This document shows positions 1-6,201 of a stretch of 12,284 bases of DNA, piece by piece. Source of the DNA: an uncultured Candidatus Competibacteraceae bacterium. GTDB lineage: Bacteria; Pseudomonadota; Gammaproteobacteria; Competibacterales; Competibacteraceae. Numbering within the stretch: the first letter of the stretch is position 1; each line of letters opens with the position of its first letter. Below the pieces are notes generated by a model. It had not been told where the DNA came from. It saw nothing but the letters and a program-made list of their open reading frames with translations, and ran no database searches. The stretch spans positions 1-12,284 of the forward strand of contig CALMNY010000102.1 in NCBI GenBank assembly GCA_937872125.1, in the 5' to 3' direction. A program made the position numbers and the translations under genes.

Positions 1-701
1 CGCGAAGCGCCGACGCCGACGAACATTTCCACGAAATCGGAACCGGAGATCGAGAAGAACGGCACTTTCGCCTCGCCAGCAATCGCTTTGGCGAGCAAAG
101 TCTTGCCGGTGCCCGGCGAACCGACCATCAGCACGCCGCGCGGAATCTTGCCGCCAAGCTTCTGGAACTTGCTGGGATCGCGCAGAAACTCCACCAGTTC
201 GACGACTTCCTCCTTGGCCTCGTCCACCCCGGCGACATCAGCAAAAGTGATCTTGATCTGATCCTCGCCCATCATCCGGGCGCGCGACTTGCCGAACGAC
301 ATCGCGCCCCGGCCCGCGCCGCCACCCTGCATCTGCCGCAGGAAAAACACCCAGATGCCGATCAGCAGCAGCATCGGGAACCAACTGATGAAGATCTGCA
401 TCAGCAGGCCCTGCTTCTCCGGCGGCTGGCCTTCAATCTCCACGCCGTGGTTGAGCAACTCGCCGATCATCGGGCTGTTGTCGGTTTCCGGGCTGTAGGT
501 GGTGAACCGTTCGCCGCTGTCGGTTCGGCCCTGGATGGTGCGGCCATCAATCGTCACCTGCTTGATTCGCCCCTGTTTGGCGTCTTGCAGGAATTGCGAG
601 TAGGACATCTGGGCGGTCGGCGCCACCTTGGGGCCGAAGCTGTTGAACACCGACATCAGCACCACCGCGATGACCACCCACAACAGGATGTTCTTGACCA
701 T
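1..701 (-). CDS. ftsH: FtsH, membrane-bound ATP-dependent zinc metalloprotease (partial, N-terminal 233 residues)
   Basis: FtsH is an inner-membrane AAA+ protease that degrades misassembled membrane proteins and selected cytoplasmic regulators. The visible N-terminus resembles E. coli FtsH closely: a first membrane helix at about residues 4-20 beginning MVKNILLW, a periplasmic segment, a second helix at about 96-118 containing [13 protein letters not shown], the linker RQMQGGG, and the start of the AAA domain. The Walker A loop at residues 194-201 reads GSPGTGKT; E. coli has Pro where this has Ser195, and the catalytic Lys and Thr are kept. The gene leaves the window at the [11 protein letters not shown] stretch, so Walker B, the second region of homology and the HEXXH zinc site are outside. 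The start ATG at 701 matches the family N-terminus; a GAGG lies upstream at rather long spacing. It follows rlmE by 79 bases on the same strand, the usual rlmE-ftsH order. Confidence 0.97.
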   Translation of the reverse strand, partial: MVKNILLWVVIAVVLMSVFNSFGPKVAPTAQMSYSQFLQDAKQGRIKQVTIDGRTIQGRTDSGERFTTYSPETDNSPMIGELLNHGVEIEGQPPEKQGLLMQIFISWFPMLLLIGIWVFFLRQMQGGGAGRGAMSFGKSRARMMGEDQIKITFADVAGVDEAKEEVVELVEFLRDPSKFQKLGGKIPRGVLMVGSPGTGKTLLAKAIAGEAKVPFFSISGSDFVEMFVGVGAS

Positions 702-780
702 GTCGTTCAAGGCACGCACCTCAACTTGCGCAACTGGAAAATAGAGAATGGATTGAAAGTAGCGGAATTTTTAGACCCGC

Positions 781-1401
781 TCACCCGCGATAGTTCCTGG
801 CCAGCAGGTATTGCTCGGCGCTGCGGGCGCGCGACGCCTTGGGTTTGCGAACCGCCACCGTGGCGAACGCGGCGCGCAGCTCGCGCAGAAATGCGTCGAA
901 ACCCTCGCCCTGAAACGCCTTGGTCAGAAAATCGCCGCCCGGCCGCAGACCGCGCCGGGCGAAATCCAGGGCCAGTTCGGCCAGATACATCCCGCGCGGC
1001 TGATCCACTGCCTTAATGCCACTGGTATTGGGGGCCATGTCGGAGATTACAAGGTCTACGGGCCGGCCGTTCAGCGCATTCAGCAACCGTTCCAGCACCG
1101 CTGCTTCACAGAAATCGCCCTCAATGAATTCCACGCCGGCCAGCGGTTCCATCGGCAGAAGGTCCAGAGCGATGACCACGCCCCGCTCTCCCACTAGCCG
1201 CGCGGCCAGTTGCGACCAGCCGCCCGGCGCCGCCCCCAGGTCCACCACCGTCAGGCCGGGGCGCAGCAAATGGTCCTTCTCGTGGATTTCCAGCAGCTTG
1301 TACGCGGCGCGGGAGCGGTAGCCTTCGGCCTGGGCGCGCTTGACGTACTCATCGGTGAAATGCTCCCGCAGCCAGCGGGCGCTGCTCTTACTGCGGGCCA
1401 T
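781..1401 (-). CDS. rlmE: RlmE (FtsJ/RrmJ), 23S rRNA U2552 2'-O-methyltransferase
   Basis: RlmE uses S-adenosylmethionine to methylate the ribose of U2552 in the A-loop of 23S rRNA late in 50S assembly. From the ATG at 1401 the protein has 206 residues (E. coli 209). The SAM-binding motif [11 protein letters not shown] is at 52-62, and the K-D-K-E catalytic tetrad can be placed at Lys35, Asp121 (SDMAPN), Lys161 (KAFQGEGF) and Glu196. I chose ATG 1401 because an AGGA lies about 11 bases upstream and the N-terminus [11 protein letters not shown] then aligns with E. coli; an in-frame GTG at 1422 would add seven residues. It overlaps the 3' end of the small membrane-protein gene by 14 bases, which suggests translational coupling. 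ftsH follows downstream. The family assignment is secure; only the start is open. Confidence 0.96.
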   Translation of the reverse strand: MARSKSSARWLREHFTDEYVKRAQAEGYRSRAAYKLLEIHEKDHLLRPGLTVVDLGAAPGGWSQLAARLVGERGVVIALDLLPMEPLAGVEFIEGDFCEAAVLERLLNALNGRPVDLVISDMAPNTSGIKAVDQPRGMYLAELALDFARRGLRPGGDFLTKAFQGEGFDAFLRELRAAFATVAVRKPKASRARSAEQYLLARNYRG

Positions 1402-1660
1402 TCGGACGCGGTTCCTGGCCACGGGTGCTGCGTTGCAGGACTTTGCGAGTACGGATCAGGATCCAGAGCATCCCCAGCACGCCATAGCTTGCCAGCACCA
1501 GCAGTTGCGCCAGCAGACTATCCAGCAAGCGTCCCTGCACGAGCAGCAGCAATCCGCCGACCACCAGGATGATCGCCAGGTCCAGCTTGACTTCGTTCAG
1601 CGGGCTGGGGGCTACCGTCATGCCCTTGCCGCCCGGTACACTGCGTGAATCTTCAGCCAT
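1388..1660 (-). CDS. Small two-helix membrane protein of unknown function
   Basis: I do not recognise this 90-residue protein. It has a short polar N-terminus, two strongly hydrophobic segments at about 27-43 ([16 protein letters not shown]) and 51-69 ([19 protein letters not shown]), and a basic, Pro/Gln/Arg-rich C-terminus ([20 protein letters not shown]). Under the positive-inside rule both ends would face the cytoplasm as a helical hairpin, which is an inference. Its end overlaps the start of rlmE by 14 bases on the same strand, so it probably heads an operon with rlmE and ftsH. Start alternatives are ATG 1660 (used here), ATG 1621 (77 residues, still keeping both helices) and a non-ATG codon further up at 1687. 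The 1621 start would leave a 52-base divergent gap to yhbY. The long uninterrupted hydrophobic segments and the position argue for a real gene, but no enzymatic motif is visible. Confidence 0.68.
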   Translation of the reverse strand: MAEDSRSVPGGKGMTVAPSPLNEVKLDLAIILVVGGLLLLVQGRLLDSLLAQLLVLASYGVLGMLWILIRTRKVLQRSTRGQEPRPNGPQ

Positions 1661-1673
1661 TCCGGTAACTCTC

Positions 1674-1970
1674 GTGTTCGCGCTCACTAATCCGCAGAAG
1701 CGTCATCTCAAAGCCCTGGCCCATCACCGTAAACCGGTCGTGATCATCGGCGACAGCGGCATCACGCCGGCGGTCCTGCATGAAATCCTGCTGGCGCTCG
1801 ATCATCATGAATTGATCAAAATCCGGGTCAACGCCGAGGATCGGGAAGCGCGCGAGGCCATGATCGAGGAAATTTGCGCAACGGCCGAGGCGGCGCTGAT
1901 TCAGCGGATCGGCCATATCGCCACGTTGTTTCGGCGCAACCCCGAAGCGCCGCGCATCGAACTGCCGTAA
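1674..1970 (+). CDS. yhbY: YhbY, CRS1/YhbY (CRM) domain ribosome-assembly RNA-binding protein
   Basis: YhbY is a small KH-like RNA-binding protein that associates with pre-50S particles. From GTG 1674 the product has 98 residues, beginning (as Met) MFALTNPQKRHLKALAHH; the E. coli protein has 97. The domain spans nearly the whole chain: the N-terminal helix QKRHLKALAH, the strand KPVVIIGDSG with the GxxG-type loop at residues 26-29, the conserved LDHHELIKI segment at about 42-50, and a C-terminal strand ending in LFRR. The reading frame is open further upstream, and ATG 1620 would add 18 residues (116 in total) with a GGGG about 10 bases before it; GTG 1674 fits the family length better but has a weak Shine-Dalgarno sequence. 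It is divergent from the rlmE-ftsH strand, the same arrangement as in E. coli. The likely terminator at 1978-2027 ends the transcript. Confidence 0.93.
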   Translation: MFALTNPQKRHLKALAHHRKPVVIIGDSGITPAVLHEILLALDHHELIKIRVNAEDREAREAMIEEICATAEAALIQRIGHIATLFRRNPEAPRIELP

Positions 1971-1977
1971 ATCACAG

Positions 1978-2027
1978 CGGGATTGTCACGGTTTCAGGCG
2001 CGCAACGTCAATGTGAATCCCGTTTTT
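1978..2027 (+). terminator. Probable rho-independent terminator after yhbY
   Basis: Seven bases after the yhbY stop, CGGGATT followed by CAC (after a 2-base bulge) pairs with GTG followed by AATCCCG. This gives a stem of about 10 pairs, immediately followed by TTTTT at 2023-2027. The loop is long (about 23 bases), so this is a moderate candidate. The rest of the yhbY-to-HD-GYP spacer (2028-2171) shows no other gene that I can support and no convincing promoter. Confidence 0.45.
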
Positions 2028-2171
2028 GGCGTGTCCGCGCGATCATCCCGCCAAGTTCTCCAGTGAACGCCTGGATAAAAGCTATTGTTATGGCAGCGTC
2101 CGCGCTGCGGTTCGCCATCCGAACCCGCCTGCTCCCGTGACGCCTGCCTTGCCTCCATCCAGGAATCGCCG

Positions 2172-5156
2172 ATGACCTTCACTGTCCTCCCGTCCGCGCG
2201 GCGGCAGTTGCCGTTGCGCGTCCACATCGCCACCCTGTTCATCGCCCTGATCCTGCTGCTGGGTGGAGCGGTCATCTGGAACAGCTATACCAAAACCACC
2301 CGGCTGATGTTGCGAACCGCCGCCGAGCGATTTGATCGGATCGCCGATCAAACTGCCCGCCAACTTCAGGTGCTGGTTACGCCGGTTGCCATCACGGTTG
2401 ATCTGCTGGCCTGGCAACGGCTGACTTTCGCGGCTTCGCTCACCGAACGCCTCGACCACCTCGGTTATTTACGCGAAGCGCTGGCGCAATCCGAACACCT
2501 GTCCGCCCTGTACGTCGGCTACGACGACGGCGATTTCTTTCTGCTGCGGCGGCTACCGGCGGATTCACCGCTGCGCGCCGCGCACGCCGCTCCGGATCAG
2601 GCCCGCTATCTGGCGCAGAGCGTGGAACGCAATGAAGAGAAGGTCATCACGGCTGCCTTCCTGTTCTTCGATGCGGATTTGAACCTGCTGCGCCGCGACG
2701 CCAAACCCGATTATACCTTCGATCCCCGCACCCGCCCCTGGTATCGGCTAGCGCAAACCCGGACCGAGTGGATTCGAACCGACCCCTACCTGTTTTTCAC
2801 GACCCGCGAGGTGGGCATTACGCTGGCGCGTCGCGCTACGACCGGCATGGCGATGGTGGGCGCCGATCTCACTCTGCGCGACCTCTCCGCCACGTTGGCC
2901 GCCAGTCGCTTCCTCCCCAGCACGCAACTGGCGCTGTTCGATGACCGGGGTCAAGTCATCGCTCACCCGGAGGCCGCCCGGCTGCTGCGCGAAGACGACG
3001 CCGGCGAACTGCGCCTGGCCAGGCTCGCCGAATTGAACGAGCCGGTGCTGGCCCAACTGGATCAGGATTGGCGCGATCCGGCGCGGCGCGCGGCGCGGCT
3101 GGACCCGGACGGCTTCACGCTGCAAATCGCCGGTCAGAACTGGCGTGGGATCGTAAAAACCCTGCCGTTCCAGGGCGGTGCGCCGTTATCGCTGGCGCTG
3201 GCCGTGCCCGAGGGCGAACTGCTGGCCGACGCGGCGCAGATTCGCAATCAATCGGTTCTGATCACGATGGGGCTGGTGCTGCTGGCGCTGCCGATCACCT
3301 GGTTGCTGGCCCGCCGGATCGCCCGCCATCTGCACCGTCTGGTCGGCGAGGCCGCCCGCATCCGGCATTTCGATTTCCATGAATCCATCGTGACCCATTC
3401 GGTCATCACCGAGGTCAACCAACTGGCCCGGGCGATGGATCTGATGAAATCCACGATTCGGCGCTTTCTGGACATCGGATCGGTGCTGGCGGCTGAACGC
3501 CATTTCGAGCGGCTGCTGGATCGGGTGCTGGCCGAAACCCTGGCCCTGGCCCAGGGCGATGCCGGCATCCTGTTGCTGGTCAGCGACGATGAGCGCGAAC
3601 TGCGGCCGGCCGCCGCCCGTCTGCGCAACGAGACCGGGGCCGCCGCCGTGGACCGGCTGGCCGCCCTGTCCCTGACTGAATCCCCGCCCCATCCCCTGGT
3701 GGAAGCAGCTCGAGCGACGGCTCCTCAAATTCGACCACTCGCGCCGGGCGAGCCGCTAGCCGACTATCTGGCGCCCCTGTCCGATCCGCCCATCAACGCC
3801 GGCCAACTTATGGTCGTGCCGCTGCGCAACCGCCAACAGGAATTAGTCGGCGTGCTGGCGCTCCTCAAAGCGGGATCGGCCCGCGACGAAACCGCCATAG
3901 CGCCGGAATTACTGGCTTTCATCGCTGCGCTGTCGGGTACTTCAGCGGTCTCCATCGAAAATCAGCGGCTGTTGCAAGCCCAGAAAAATCTGTTCGAGGC
4001 GTTCATCCGCCTGCTGGCCAACGCTATCGACGCCAAGAGTCCCTACACCGGCGGCCATTGCGCCCGGGTGCCGGAACTGACCAGGCTCCTGGCCCAGGCC
4101 GCTTGCGCCGATCAGGCAGGACCTTTTCAGGATTTCACCCTGAGCGAAACGGAATGGGAGGAACTGCGCATCGCTTGCTGGCTGCACGACTGCGGCAAGA
4201 TCACCACGCCCGAGTATGTGGTGGACAAAGCCACCAAGCTGGAAACGATCCATGACCGGATTCATGAGGTACGCATGCGCTTCGAGGTGCTCAGGCGCGA
4301 CGCCGAGATCGCCTATTGGCGGCAGGTCGCCAGCGGCGGCGACCGCGACGCGCTGCGGGCGGAACTCGACGCGGAATGGCGGGCGCTCGACGACGATTTC
4401 GCCTTCGTCGCCCGCTGCAACCAGGGCGGCGAATTCATGACTCCGGACCAGATCGCCCGGCTCCAGCGCCTGGCCGGGCGGACCTGGCTGCGCACCCTCG
4501 ACGACCGCCTGGGTCTGTCGCACGAAGAGCGGACCCGCAAGGAACGCATGCCGGCCCCACCGTTGCCGGCGGTTGAGCCGTTGCTGGCCGACAAGCCGGA
4601 ACACCGGTTCGAGCGCCGCTCCCAGGATCGAATCGAGGCGGACAATCCCTGGGGCTTTCGGCTGGACATGCCGGAACTGCTCTACAACCGGGGTGAATTG
4701 CATAACCTGTGCATCGGTCGCGGCACCCTGACCGATGAAGAGCGCTACAAGATCAACGAGCATATCGTCCAGACCATCGTGATGCTGTCGCGGCTGCCGT
4801 TTCCCAAGGCGCTGCGGCGAGTGCCGGAGATCGCGGGCGGCCATCACGAAAAAATGGACGGCAACGGTTATCCCAAGCGGTTGCGGCGCGCGCAGATGAG
4901 CGTACTGGCGCGGATGATGGCGATTGCCGACATCTTCGAGGCGCTGACCGCCATTGACCGACCCTACAAGTCGGGTAAAACCCTGTCGGAGGCGCTGCGG
5001 ATCATGGCCCGGATGTCCCAGGAACAGCATATTGACCCGGAACTGTTTGAACTGTTTCTAAGCGCCGGCGTTTACCAGCAATACGCCGAGCGTTTCCTGC
5101 GGCCCGAACAAATCGACGCGGTTCGCATCGAGGATTATCTGAAGCCGGCAGCCTGA
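2172..5156 (+). CDS. Membrane sensor with Cache-HAMP-GAF-HD-GYP architecture (putative cyclic-di-GMP phosphodiesterase)
   Basis: This 994-residue protein probably hydrolyses cyclic-di-GMP in response to an extracytoplasmic and a cytoplasmic signal; the substrate is inferred from the HD-GYP family. Helix 1 lies at about 20-42 and helix 2 at about 361-382. Between them is a double-Cache-type domain with the typical FDPRTRPWY motif. A HAMP-like linker follows (about 380-430), then GAF (about 436-596), then HD-GYP. Metal-ligand candidates are His629, His672-Asp673 (HDCGK), His864 (NEH), His891-His892 and Asp920 (ADIFEALT). The signature HHEKMDGNGYP at 891-901 is intact, so it should be active. 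About 165 residues more than usual separate HDCGK from His864. I recall similar gammaproteobacterial proteins with this insert, but its role is unknown to me. ATG 2172 was chosen for AGGA seven bases upstream; a TTG at 2085 lacks support. It appears monocistronic, facing the tRNA cluster. Confidence 0.93.
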   Translation: MTFTVLPSARRQLPLRVHIATLFIALILLLGGAVIWNSYTKTTRLMLRTAAERFDRIADQTARQLQVLVTPVAITVDLLAWQRLTFAASLTERLDHLGYLREALAQSEHLSALYVGYDDGDFFLLRRLPADSPLRAAHAAPDQARYLAQSVERNEEKVITAAFLFFDADLNLLRRDAKPDYTFDPRTRPWYRLAQTRTEWIRTDPYLFFTTREVGITLARRATTGMAMVGADLTLRDLSATLAASRFLPSTQLALFDDRGQVIAHPEAARLLREDDAGELRLARLAELNEPVLAQLDQDWRDPARRAARLDPDGFTLQIAGQNWRGIVKTLPFQGGAPLSLALAVPEGELLADAAQIRNQSVLITMGLVLLALPITWLLARRIARHLHRLVGEAARIRHFDFHESIVTHSVITEVNQLARAMDLMKSTIRRFLDIGSVLAAERHFERLLDRVLAETLALAQGDAGILLLVSDDERELRPAAARLRNETGAAAVDRLAALSLTESPPHPLVEAARATAPQIRPLAPGEPLADYLAPLSDPPINAGQLMVVPLRNRQQELVGVLALLKAGSARDETAIAPELLAFIAALSGTSAVSIENQRLLQAQKNLFEAFIRLLANAIDAKSPYTGGHCARVPELTRLLAQAACADQAGPFQDFTLSETEWEELRIACWLHDCGKITTPEYVVDKATKLETIHDRIHEVRMRFEVLRRDAEIAYWRQVASGGDRDALRAELDAEWRALDDDFAFVARCNQGGEFMTPDQIARLQRLAGRTWLRTLDDRLGLSHEERTRKERMPAPPLPAVEPLLADKPEHRFERRSQDRIEADNPWGFRLDMPELLYNRGELHNLCIGRGTLTDEERYKINEHIVQTIVMLSRLPFPKALRRVPEIAGGHHEKMDGNGYPKRLRRAQMSVLARMMAIADIFEALTAIDRPYKSGKTLSEALRIMARMSQEQHIDPELFELFLSAGVYQQYAERFLRPEQIDAVRIEDYLKPAA

Positions 5157-5231
5157 CGGTTTATGGCGCTTCTGAAATTCGTGCCCTTGTCCACCGACGC
5201 AATTTTGTTGCTGCCAGCGGCTGAACAGAAG

Positions 5232-5244
5232 ACGGCGGAGCCGT
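5232..5244 (-). terminator. Weak hairpin just downstream of tRNA-Leu
   Basis: Directly after the encoded CCA of tRNA-Leu the minus strand has ACGGC-TCC-GCCGT, a 5-bp stem with a 3-base loop, followed by CTTCTGTTC. This could serve as a weak terminator or a 3'-processing boundary for the tRNA transcript. The T-run is interrupted, so confidence is low. The 5157-5245 spacer between the HD-GYP stop and tRNA-Leu holds nothing else that I can support. Confidence 0.28.
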
Positions 5245-5245
5245 A

Positions 5246-5333
5246 TGGTGCTGGTGGTGGGACTCGAACCCACAAGGCCGGTCAAGGCCGCAGGATTTTA
5301 AGTCCTGTGTGTATACCATTCCACCACACCAGC
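5246..5333 (-). tRNA. leuZ: tRNA-Leu (anticodon UAA)
   Basis: This is an 88-base class II tRNA including an encoded CCA. The acceptor arm pairs GCTGGTG with CACCAGC. The anticodon stem CAGGA/TCCTG encloses the loop CTTAAAA, giving anticodon UAA, and a long variable arm (CGGCC...GGCC) marks it as a leucine tRNA. The T arm contains GGGTTCGAGTCCC. It is the last gene of the Gly-Cys-Leu cluster and corresponds in position and anticodon to E. coli leuZ. Confidence 0.97.
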
Positions 5334-5347
5334 GGGGATTTGGAGTA

Positions 5348-5421
5348 TGGAGGCTAGGGTCGGAATCGAACCGGCGTCCACGGCTTTGCAGGCCGCTGCA
5401 TGACCACTCTGCCACCTAGCC
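5348..5421 (-). tRNA. cysT: tRNA-Cys (anticodon GCA)
   Basis: This is a 74-base tRNA with encoded CCA. The acceptor pairs GGCTAGG with CCTAGCC, and the discriminator base before CCA is U, a strong identity element for cysteine tRNAs. The anticodon stem GCGGC/GCCGT encloses CTGCAAA, giving GCA. The T arm contains GCCGGTTCGATTCCGAC. It lies 14 bases from tRNA-Leu on the same strand and matches E. coli cysT in position. Confidence 0.97.
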
Positions 5422-5460
5422 CTGTATCGGGATACCGGCTGTCAAGCTCGCCGGAAATAC

Positions 5461-5486
5461 AAAAAAGCCCCGATGATTCGAGGCTT
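5461..5486 (-). terminator. Intrinsic-terminator-like hairpin between tRNA-Gly and tRNA-Cys
   Basis: On the minus strand AAGCCTCGA pairs with TCGGGGCTT across the 4-base loop ATCA, giving 9 pairs with one T-G, and is followed by TTTT. It starts 8 bases after the CCA end of tRNA-Gly. Shape and T-run fit a rho-independent terminator. Because tRNA-Cys and tRNA-Leu lie downstream on the same strand, it may instead act as a partial attenuator or processing signal. Confidence 0.62.
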
Positions 5487-5494
5487 GGGTAATC

Positions 5495-5570
<76 letters not shown>

Positions 5571-5586
5571 TGCACGAAGATTTGTA

Positions 5587-5614
5587 ATTTTAGCGCAAAA
5601 AACCCGCCCGTCAA
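5587..5614 (-). promoter_or_regulatory. Sigma70-type promoter for the tRNA-Gly cluster
   Basis: On the minus strand a -35 box TTGACG (5 of 6 matches to consensus) is separated by 16 bases from a -10 box TAAAAT (5 of 6). The -10 ends 16 bases before the mature 5' end of tRNA-Gly, so only a short leader of about 10 bases is expected. It sits in the 49-base gap between the pgsA stop and tRNA-Gly, so the tRNA cluster need not depend on pgsA readthrough. Confidence 0.7.
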
Positions 5615-5619
5615 GCCCT

Positions 5620-6186
5620 TCAGCCCCGCCCATCCTGCTGAAACACCGGCCATGCCGCCAACAGATAGTGGAGCATGGACCACAGCGTCAGCGCCGCCGC
5701 GACCAGTAACAACCCCAGTCCGACTTTGAGAGTCGGGAAACCACCCAGCGGCTCCCGATACAGCAACAGCAGCACCGCGATCATCTGGGCGGTGGTCTTG
5801 AACTTGCCGATCATGGACACCGCTACCCGGCGGTGATTACCGACCTGCGCCATCCACTCGCGCAGCGCCGAAATAGCGATCTCACGGCCAATGATAATGA
5901 CCGCCGCCACCGCCATTAACGGCGTGGCAATCGCCTGCACCAACAGCACCAGCGCCGCCGCCACCATCAGCTTGTCGGCCACCGGATCCAGAAACGCGCC
6001 AAACGCTGAGGTCTGATTGAACCGCCGCGCCAGATAGCCATCCAGCCAGTCGGTCAGCGCCGCCAGCCCAAAGAGCGCCGCGCACAGCATGTTGGCGCCG
6101 TGAAACGGTAGGAAGAACACACCTACGAACACCGGGATTAACGCGATACGCAGCAGGGTTAGCCAAGTAGGCAAGTTCAGTTGCAT
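5620..6186 (-). CDS. pgsA: PgsA, CDP-diacylglycerol--glycerol-3-phosphate 3-phosphatidyltransferase
   Basis: PgsA makes phosphatidylglycerol phosphate from CDP-diacylglycerol and glycerol-3-phosphate in the inner membrane, the committed step to phosphatidylglycerol and cardiolipin. The 188-residue protein opens with [12 protein letters not shown], typical of the family. It carries the full CDP-alcohol phosphotransferase signature at residues 46-71: Asp46, Asp49-Gly50, Ala53-Arg54, Gly63, Asp67 and Asp71 all have the canonical spacing. Further hydrophobic segments at about 72-100, 131-143 and 155-178 fit a multi-helix membrane enzyme. It begins 15 bases after the uvrC stop on the same strand, so the two are probably cotranscribed, as in E. 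coli. No strong Shine-Dalgarno sequence is visible before ATG 6186, which may mean that its translation depends on ribosomes leaving uvrC. Confidence 0.97.
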   Translation of the reverse strand: MQLNLPTWLTLLRIALIPVFVGVFFLPFHGANMLCAALFGLAALTDWLDGYLARRFNQTSAFGAFLDPVADKLMVAAALVLLVQAIATPLMAVAAVIIIGREIAISALREWMAQVGNHRRVAVSMIGKFKTTAQMIAVLLLLYREPLGGFPTLKVGLGLLLVAAALTLWSMLHYLLAAWPVFQQDGRG

Positions 6187-6201
6187 GAGATCAATTGGTT
6201 A

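Noticed and set aside
99..122. Ser instead of Pro in the FtsH Walker A loop (GSPGTGKT)
   Set aside because: The position is not catalytic and small residues are tolerated; I do not regard it as a functional change.
1402..1422. GTG start for rlmE at 1422
   Set aside because: It is possible, but ATG 1401 has a better-placed AGGA and gives a length closer to the family; kept only as an alternative.
2028..2171. Promoter-like ATTGTTAT before the HD-GYP gene (around 2084)
   Set aside because: No -35 box at a sensible distance, so I did not call a promoter.
3942..5030. Long minus-strand open frame (362 codons) opposite the HD-GYP gene
   Set aside because: It is antisense to a clearly conserved coding region in GC-rich DNA, where such shadow frames are common; its product has no recognisable domain.
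5422..5450. A perfect -35 box (TTGACA, minus strand) just upstream of tRNA-Cys
   Set aside because: No -10-like hexamer lies 16-18 bases downstream; that position falls inside the tRNA acceptor. GATACA at 11 bases is too close.
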